Below the pieces are notes generated by a model. The model did not search any database. It saw only the letters and a program-made list of their open reading frames with translations, and was not told the origin of the DNA. From Candidatus Manganitrophaceae bacterium (GTDB lineage: Bacteria > Nitrospirota > Nitrospiria > SBBL01 > JAADHI01): a DNA stretch of 33,089 nucleotides. Location: contig JAADHI010000109.1 in NCBI GenBank assembly GCA_013151935.1, positions 1 through 33,089 on the forward strand, written 5' to 3'. Positions 27,170-33,089 of the stretch are shown piece after piece; the first letter of the stretch is position 1, and each line of letters opens with the position of its first letter. The translations under genes were made by a program, and so were the position numbers.

Positions 27170-27382
27170 TTAAAGAAACAAAGACTCCTAAATCAAATGG
27201 ATTGGGCGCGGTCATTTTATGCCTCTTCCCGCTTGATATCAAGCCAAACAAGACTGTGGACGTAAGATCATTCAGATTGATCACCCCGATAAAATTCATC
27301 ACTGAAATGGGATTTTTTTTGTTATACTCTTTATAGCTTTCAGGTCATAGCATCCCGTTTTGAAAACCATTCGGTCACTCTG

Positions 27383-28786
27383 ATGACACTGTTCTCAAAG
27401 CTGCTTGAGAAAAAATGGATATTTATCGCATTCGCGGTCGGCGGCTTTTTGCTTTCAATGCCCACACCGGAAGGCCTTAGCCCCAGGGGGATGCGAACCC
27501 TGGCCCTACTTGTTGTCGTTTTTATCTTTTTTGTTACCGAACCCATTCCACTTCCCGGGGTCGCCCTTTTTATCGCCATTTCTGAGGTCTTGCTGGGGCT
27601 CGCAAAACCGAGCGTTGTCGCCCAGTCTTTTATGAGTGACTCCGTCTTTTTCATCATGGGCTCTCTGATGATCGCAACGGCCTTGGTCAAACAAAACCTA
27701 GACAAACGGATCGCTTTAGCCATCGTAGGCATCACAGGCCCCCGTGCAGATCGCATTATTTTGGGATTGGTGGTTGTTTCCGGCTTACTCGCATCTTTCA
27801 TCGGAGAGCACACGGTTGCCGCAATGATGATGCCCGTAGGCGTCGCGCTGATCAAATACACGCATGATGATTGGCGGAAAATTAGAAATCTATCCGTTGC
27901 GATACTGCTGTCTATCGCCTATGGTGCCATGATCGCCGGAGCAGGAACCCCTTCAGGCGGTGCAAGAAATGCGATTATGCTCGCCTATTGGCAGGAGATG
28001 TTTGATCTGCGTATCAGCTATTTTGAGTGGATCACTTTTGCCTATCCAATGTTGCTCGTGAGTGCGCCAATTATTTCCTTCGTTCTTTATCGCACCTTTA
28101 AGCCCGAAGTAACAGATCTCTCTCCCGCCGTTGCCGCACTCAAAGAAAAAGTCGCTAAAAGTGGAAAAATGTCACAGAAAGAATGGTTAACGATCATCAT
28201 CTTTCTTTTCACAGTATTGATGTGGATGACAATTTCGGATACAATCGGCCTCGGCATTACCGCCTTGATCGGGGCATTGCTCTTTTTGACGATGGGTATC
28301 GTCAAATGGGAAGACTTAAACAACAACGTAAACTGGGGGACAATCTTAATTTATGGGGGCGCGATCTCACTGGGCATCATGATGAAACGGACGGGCGTGG
28401 CCGAATGGCTTTCCCACTCCTTTCTCACCTGGCTTGAGCCAACGGGCATACGAAGCGGCCTACCACTACTGGCGGTCATGAGTTTCATTACAATTTTGAT
28501 GGCCATGGTCATGAGCAGTGGTGCCACAGTCGGCATTTTAGGCCCGATTACCTTGAATATCGCAAGTCTTTCTGGTACCTCGGTCATCGCCGCGGGTTTT
28601 ATCACCGTCATTTCTTCGTCTTTTTGTTTTCTTACGGCAGTGGCGTCTCCAGCCTGTAACATTATTTATGGAAGTGGGTATCTTAAAAAAAGTGATTTTT
28701 TAAAAGCGGGCTGGAAACTCATTATACTCTCCTTTATTGTCATCCAGTTGATTTCGGTGGGATATTGGCGTTTATTGGGACATTAA
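27383..28786 (+). CDS. SLC13/DASS-family anion:sodium symporter
   Basis: Multi-TM; RMRTLALLVVVFIFFVTEPIPLPGVAL...SVFFIMGSLMIATAL...INWGTILIYGGAISLG-like motif (NNVNWGTILIYGGAISLGIMM). Confidence 0.88.
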   Translation: MTLFSKLLEKKWIFIAFAVGGFLLSMPTPEGLSPRGMRTLALLVVVFIFFVTEPIPLPGVALFIAISEVLLGLAKPSVVAQSFMSDSVFFIMGSLMIATALVKQNLDKRIALAIVGITGPRADRIILGLVVVSGLLASFIGEHTVAAMMMPVGVALIKYTHDDWRKIRNLSVAILLSIAYGAMIAGAGTPSGGARNAIMLAYWQEMFDLRISYFEWITFAYPMLLVSAPIISFVLYRTFKPEVTDLSPAVAALKEKVAKSGKMSQKEWLTIIIFLFTVLMWMTISDTIGLGITALIGALLFLTMGIVKWEDLNNNVNWGTILIYGGAISLGIMMKRTGVAEWLSHSFLTWLEPTGIRSGLPLLAVMSFITILMAMVMSSGATVGILGPITLNIASLSGTSVIAAGFITVISSSFCFLTAVASPACNIIYGSGYLKKSDFLKAGWKLIILSFIVIQLISVGYWRLLGH

Positions 28787-28799
28787 GGATTTTTAAAAA

Positions 28800-29738
28800 A
28801 TGAAAGTCTTAATGTGCACAGATGGAGAGGGTTATGCCGAAGATGCGATCCGTTTTGGCGGACGGCTTGCAAAAGCGATGAATGCAGATGTCAGTATTCT
28901 TCATGTGCGTCCCCCCATTTCACCGCGAAACCGGGTGCTACTCACCACAGCACGGAAAAAACTGGGAGAATGGAATTTAGAAATTCCGGGGGTTGATTCT
29001 CTCATTCGGGCAAAAGAAATATTGACGGAAATCGGACTCACGAAAACAGCACCGCTCAAAGAAGAAAAAGTGAGTCGCGCCTTTCGTGTTGATGTGCATG
29101 GTGCAACTGAACTGCATTTGATTGGCCTTCGTGGGGAGATGGTGCGTTTGAGACTGCGAGAAGGACATCCGGTGAATGAAATTCTGGAAGAGGCCGATTT
29201 TGGAGATTATGACCTCGTCATTATCGGGTCCCGTGGGCATAAGGGCTACTCAACACATTTTGTGGGCAGTACGGCACTTCGGGTCTCAGATCTCGCCGCA
29301 TGCAGTGTTTTAATTGCAAAAAATATTAAAGCAGAAAACACCTTCCTGCTTTGTACAGATGGCTCCCGACTGGCTGAGCGAGCAGAGATCATTGGTGCGG
29401 AAATCGCTCAAAAAATGGGCGCAAAAATGACAATTCTTTCGGTTGCAGAAGGCGAAGAGAACAAAGAAGAAGCCATGCAACTGACACGAAGAGCAGATAT
29501 GATTCTCTCTCAACTGGGAGTCAACGCAGAACAAAAAACACGGGTGGGCCGCCCTTCAGAAGAAATTATTGACGAAGCCAAAGATCATGATATTGTGGTC
29601 ATGGGTGCAAGTGGCAGTTCTGCAGTCAAAAAATTCTTTCTGGGCAGCACCCCATTGAAAGTCATTGAGTACGGAGAGTGCCCCGTACTTGTTGTCAGAG
29701 AAAAGCGAGGCAAGATCTCGTTACAAGGCACAAACTAA
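28800..29738 (+). CDS. Tandem universal stress protein (UspA) domain protein
   Basis: Two domains ending in GSRGHKGYSTHFVGSTALRVSDLAACSVLIAK and GASGSSAVKKFFLGSTPLKVIEYGECPVLVVRE. Confidence 0.9.
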   Translation: MKVLMCTDGEGYAEDAIRFGGRLAKAMNADVSILHVRPPISPRNRVLLTTARKKLGEWNLEIPGVDSLIRAKEILTEIGLTKTAPLKEEKVSRAFRVDVHGATELHLIGLRGEMVRLRLREGHPVNEILEEADFGDYDLVIIGSRGHKGYSTHFVGSTALRVSDLAACSVLIAKNIKAENTFLLCTDGSRLAERAEIIGAEIAQKMGAKMTILSVAEGEENKEEAMQLTRRADMILSQLGVNAEQKTRVGRPSEEIIDEAKDHDIVVMGASGSSAVKKFFLGSTPLKVIEYGECPVLVVREKRGKISLQGTN

Positions 29739-29768
29739 AAAAACAACAAACAAGGAGATGAGGGATGT

Positions 29769-29858
29769 ATGTCTAGTGTTATTAAAAAGAGAAGAAAGAA
29801 GATGAGTAAACATAAACACCGAAAACAACTTAAGAAGATGAGACACAAGCGTAAATAA
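29769..29858 (+). CDS. 29-aa AURKAIP1/COX24-domain (mS38/bS22-like) small basic ribosomal protein
   Basis: Below ORF-track cutoff. Translation MSSVIKKRRKKMSKHKHRKQLKKMRHKRK*; matches the SVIKKRRKRMxKKKHRKLLKxTRxxRR pattern of bacterial AURKAIP1/COX24 proteins; preceded by AAGGAG/GAGGG purine stretch. Confidence 0.8.
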   Translation: MSSVIKKRRKKMSKHKHRKQLKKMRHKRK

Positions 29859-29983
29859 CCACTCTTTTAGCACGTCTCTAAGATATCGTAAAAAAACAAG
29901 CGACCCAAAAGATTGTTTCTTTACAAGGGATCTGACCACAAGCTATATTGGACAAATAGAACTTATTTGATCAAGGGGGAGTT

Positions 29984-31060
29984 ATGTCTCAAATTACAGA
30001 AGCCATTGTTTTAAAAGCACTCAAAAAAGTAATTGAACCCGGTCTTTCCGACGACATCGTCACACTCGACCGTGTTAAAAATATCCTCATCAATGGGAAT
30101 AAAGTCTCACTGCAAATTGTGCTTCCCTCCCCCGGAAGTCCCCTAAAAGCCGAGGTCACTCGGCTCGTAAAAACCATGCTACAGGAGAGCATTCCAGATA
30201 TCGGAGACATCAACACCATCTTTCCCGAACAGGGCAATGCCACACAAGCACCCAGTGAAGACAAACTCTTACCCGGTGTTCAAAACATCATTGCGATCAG
30301 CAGCGGAAAAGGCGGTGTCGGAAAATCGACTGTAAGCGTTAATCTCGCTGTCGCACTCGCAAAAGGAGGAGCACGTGTCGGGCTGCTGGATGCCGATATT
30401 TACGGCCCGAATATCCCGCTGATGATGGGGATTAAAACGGCACCTACACCCAAAGGAGACAAAATTTCTCCGGCACAAAATCACGGGGTGTGTTTTATTT
30501 CCATGGCCTTTTTTGTGCCAGAAGACACCCCCATGATTTGGCGTGGGCCAATGGTACATGGCGCAATACAGCAACTGATTCGAGATGTCGCCTGGGGCGA
30601 TTTAGACTACCTTTTGATCGATTTGCCACCCGGAACAGGAGATGCACAACTCTCCATCGCACAACTCGTGCCCTTAACAGGCGCAGTCATTGTCACAACA
30701 CCACAAGAAGTCGCGTTGCTGGACTCTAAAAAAGGCTTGGCCATGTTCAAAAAAGTGAATGTGCCACTCTTGGGTATCATTGAAAATATGAGTTTTTTTG
30801 AATGTCCACACTGTCATGAGGCCACCGAAATCTTTAGCCGAGGAGGAGGTAGAACGGCCGCCGAAAAATTGGATATTCCCTTTCTTGGTGAGATTCCCAT
30901 TGACCCGGCCATTCGTGAGGGGGGCGATGCTGGCATACCGATCATCATCTCCGATCCCGATTCAGCACAGACACGATCATTTATGGATATCTCAAAAAGC
31001 TTAGAAGAACAGGTCTCGACAATGAACGCAGACAAAATTTCCCTCAATATCATTCAATAA
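29984..31060 (+). CDS. apbC: Mrp/NBP35/ApbC-family Fe-S cluster carrier P-loop ATPase
   Basis: ISSGKGGVGKSTVSVNLAVALAKGGARVGLLDADIYGPNIPLMMG; N-term DUF59/MIP18-like; FECPHCHE CxxC. Confidence 0.95.
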   Translation: MSQITEAIVLKALKKVIEPGLSDDIVTLDRVKNILINGNKVSLQIVLPSPGSPLKAEVTRLVKTMLQESIPDIGDINTIFPEQGNATQAPSEDKLLPGVQNIIAISSGKGGVGKSTVSVNLAVALAKGGARVGLLDADIYGPNIPLMMGIKTAPTPKGDKISPAQNHGVCFISMAFFVPEDTPMIWRGPMVHGAIQQLIRDVAWGDLDYLLIDLPPGTGDAQLSIAQLVPLTGAVIVTTPQEVALLDSKKGLAMFKKVNVPLLGIIENMSFFECPHCHEATEIFSRGGGRTAAEKLDIPFLGEIPIDPAIREGGDAGIPIIISDPDSAQTRSFMDISKSLEEQVSTMNADKISLNIIQ

Positions 31061-31120
31061 TCTCAAGGGATAACAACCCTGTCTTAAGTACCCAAATACG
31101 GCGGAGACTGAGATAAAAAC

Positions 31121-32026
31121 TTGAAACACAGGCGGAATTCCCTCGGCGAGATAAAATGTCACACGATTGGCCTTTTCGCAATAACATTGATCGGCCTCTT
31201 GGCGGTACAAACAATGGCCTTCCCTGAACCCGCTCGCGTTTCATCCCCACTCCCCTCTTCACCCCTTAAAATACATTTCATTCATGTCGGTTACGGCGAC
31301 GCCACCCTCATCCAATTGCCCGACGGCGGCAATATTTTGGTCGACACTGGCAAATCAGAGGCAGCGCCACAACTACTGGCGGCGCTGGACCGGCTAAACA
31401 TCCAAACCATCGACACACTGATCATCACACATTTCCACAGCGACCACCTTGGCGGACTATCATCCGTATTGAAACACTTTCCATCAGACAAAAGCAGAGA
31501 GATCCTCGTTCCCTTTGCACCCGAGGATTTGGAAATGAAACCCACGCCCCCTGTCGAACAACTCAAAAAACATGCACTCCGAATCATTCGCGAAGGAGAA
31601 ACCTTATTGAAGACCCCTTCCGTCCACATCGAAGTCCTTCATCCCAAAACACAAACGGGCAATCAAAATGAAGATTCACTGGTCTTAAAAATCGTTCACG
31701 GCGATGTCCACTTTTTGTTGGCGGCGGATATCGGCCCCACCACACAGAAAAAACTAGCTGAAGACTACGGTCATCAACTCAAATCCGATCTACTTAAAAT
31801 CCCCCATCATCTCAATGACACCCGGGTTTTCAGCCCTTTTCTTGAAGCGATCCGTGCAAAAATAGCCATTCTGACAATCGGCGAAAACCCTTACAAGGCC
31901 CCCAATGCAGCCTTGCTCGCCTTGTATCAACAACAAAGCAAGGCCCTTTTTCGTACAGACCAACACGGCACAATCACCGCAACAAGCGACGGGCACACGC
32001 TGCACATCGAAACCGAGCGCTCATGA
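31121..32026 (+). CDS. Exported ComEC/Rec2-like metallo-beta-lactamase-fold hydrolase (TTG start)
   Basis: HVGYGDATLIQLPDGGNILVDTGKSE...DTLIITHFHSDHLGGL...VLKIVHGDVHFLLAADIG. Confidence 0.88.
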   Translation: MKHRRNSLGEIKCHTIGLFAITLIGLLAVQTMAFPEPARVSSPLPSSPLKIHFIHVGYGDATLIQLPDGGNILVDTGKSEAAPQLLAALDRLNIQTIDTLIITHFHSDHLGGLSSVLKHFPSDKSREILVPFAPEDLEMKPTPPVEQLKKHALRIIREGETLLKTPSVHIEVLHPKTQTGNQNEDSLVLKIVHGDVHFLLAADIGPTTQKKLAEDYGHQLKSDLLKIPHHLNDTRVFSPFLEAIRAKIAILTIGENPYKAPNAALLALYQQQSKALFRTDQHGTITATSDGHTLHIETERS

Positions 32027-32514
32027 CACCCTGGGGCAGCGTCCTAATTTATACCGGCTTAATCTATGCTGCCCTTCCCTTCGGCCGAGGCTGGCAGCAG
32101 TTTTTAAGGAAACAGCTCGGATCTGATTTTGGGCTTTCGATCAACCTGCTCTTATTTTTTGCAGCATTGTTCACCGTTTTTTGGATCATCAAAAAAACGA
32201 CCAAAATATATCTTCTACTCTCCATTATTGTGCTTGGCACCCTGCTTTTTTTTGTTGTTCAGATGAACCTGCCCGCCGAACGTATCCATTTTTTGCAATA
32301 CGGCATACTGGGATATTTAATCGCCAGAGCCGTCAAACCACGGTTTCTGGGCATCAGCGGTTTTATCTTCGTTTTAGTTTTAGGGAGCGCAATTGGACTG
32401 GGCGATGAACTGATCCAATGGGTACTGCCCAGCCGCGTTTTTGACTGGTGGGATGTCAGCTACAATATGATCGGAACGGCAATAGGCGCAACACTCTTTC
32501 AATTTCTGAAATAA
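32023..32514 (+). CDS. VanZ-like membrane protein
   Basis: Four TM pattern with RIHFLQYGILGYLIARA...LGDELIQWVLPSRVFDWWDVSYNMIGTAIG; ATGA overlap with upstream gene. Confidence 0.85.
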   Translation: MTPWGSVLIYTGLIYAALPFGRGWQQFLRKQLGSDFGLSINLLLFFAALFTVFWIIKKTTKIYLLLSIIVLGTLLFFVVQMNLPAERIHFLQYGILGYLIARAVKPRFLGISGFIFVLVLGSAIGLGDELIQWVLPSRVFDWWDVSYNMIGTAIGATLFQFLK

Positions 32515-32601
32515 TCCAGACAAACAAATTCAATGGAAGCTCTGAATTAGAAATCGGCGCGGGCGCAATTTTTTCCTTCGAGATCTTACATTGACGAGAC
32601 C

Positions 32602-32925
32602 TCAATGAATGGTCTTGGGCGACGGGTATGGAATCATCCGCGAGACTTGGTGATAGAGAAAAACCAATGCATTTAGGACTTGTTTTTGAGTTGAAATTGC
32701 GACCTTGCTTTTTGTCGCAAGACTTGATAGATATCTCTCGACATGGGCCGCCGTCAATTCTTTTGGATGCGTTTTTCCACCGAAGAAATGGATGTAACGC
32801 AAGATCCACTGGCAATAGGTCTGTTCAGTGCGATAAGCATAATGGTGGTAGCGCATGACCTCATGGACTTGTTCCATCAGTTTCAAATCAGGATTGAGGT
32901 GGAATAGAGGCCTGTTATTTTCCAT
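32602..32925 (-). pseudogene. intI: Truncated integron-type integrase (N-terminal SAM-like domain only)
   Basis: MENNRPLFHLNPDLKLMEQVHEVMRYHHYAYRTEQTYCQWILRYIHFFGGKTHPKELTAAHVERYLSSLATKSKVAISTQKQVLNALVFLYHQV then short unrelated tail and stop; the catalytic R-H-R-Y domain is absent in all nearby frames. ATG at 32925 preferred over GTG at 33066. Confidence 0.82.
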
Positions 32926-33018
32926 CTTTTTCAGTTTAATATCATAAAACATGGAAAACAAAACCCAACCCGGAATGAGATCTGTTTTCCAGCTATTGCC
33001 GCCTGATATAAGAAAACA

Positions 33019-33065
33019 TGGAAAACTTTCCGTATATAGAAGCCGATATGACGGAAAGTTTTCCA
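33019..33065. repeat. 15-bp perfect inverted repeat forming a long hairpin upstream of intI fragment
   Basis: TGGAAAACTTTCCGT (33019-33033) / ACGGAAAGTTTTCCA (33051-33065), extended by ATAT/ATAT (33034-33037, 33046-33049) with one unpaired G. Confidence 0.85.
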
Positions 33066-33089
33066 CTTATTACACTGTTGGGCAAATAA

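Noticed and set aside
27231-27244. 14-bp perfect palindrome GCTTGATATCAAGC in an intergenic region
   Set aside because: Could be an operator but single, short and without a recognisable cognate regulator; insufficient support.
32456-32815. 119-aa minus-strand ORF overlapping VanZ end and intI fragment
   Set aside because: Out of frame with the integrase and no integrase catalytic motifs; not a continuation of intI.
33019-33065. Hairpin considered as an attC site
   Set aside because: The arms end in GGAAAAC/GTTTTCC, not in the GTTRRRY/RYYYAAC consensus; reported only as an unexplained hairpin.
1-33089. CRISPR arrays, rRNA genes, phage structural genes
   Set aside because: No regularly spaced direct repeats, rRNA signatures or phage morphogenesis proteins were seen.

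Overview
The window looks like a bacterial chromosomal segment. It contains: (i) a divergent metal-resistance locus, arsR plus a 5' fragment of an ArsI/CadI-type VOC gene on the minus strand, and merR - merF-like/[2Fe-2S] metallochaperone fusion - merT-like - merP-like on the plus strand, interrupted by a 138-bp nested inverted-repeat element; (ii) DegT aminotransferase, a Gfo/Idh-hexapeptide acetyltransferase fusion and speD; (iii) a ~15 kb tightly packed minus-strand respiratory operon (about 21014 to 6274). In transcription order this operon encodes tetraheme cyt c, monoheme cyt c, two NuoL/M/N-MrpD-type proton-conducting membrane subunits separated by a small membrane protein, a cytochrome bd-like (CydA superfamily) membrane subunit fused to cytochrome c, diheme and monoheme cyt c, a diheme cyt c with an ethylbenzene-dehydrogenase-like heme-binding domain, a TM-anchored beta-sandwich protein, Rieske, split cytochrome b, a 45-aa TM micro-ORF and a tetraheme cyt c (15 CxxCH motifs in total); (iv) a possible decayed coding region, a lipoprotein, a GGDEF protein, tRNA-Leu(UAA), DgkA, an ACP-AMP ligase-PlsC fusion, an SLC13-type transporter, a tandem Usp protein, an unlisted 29-aa AURKAIP1/COX24-like ribosomal protein, an Mrp/ApbC ATPase, a ComEC-like MBL hydrolase and a VanZ-like protein; (v) a truncated integron-type integrase next to a long hairpin and a GTTRRRY core-like site at the right edge. 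The best candidate for an unusual system is the respiratory operon, which may couple a bc complex and a bd-like cytochrome-c-linked oxidase to Mrp-type ion-pumping modules. All assignments come from reading sequence motifs; no database searches were run.
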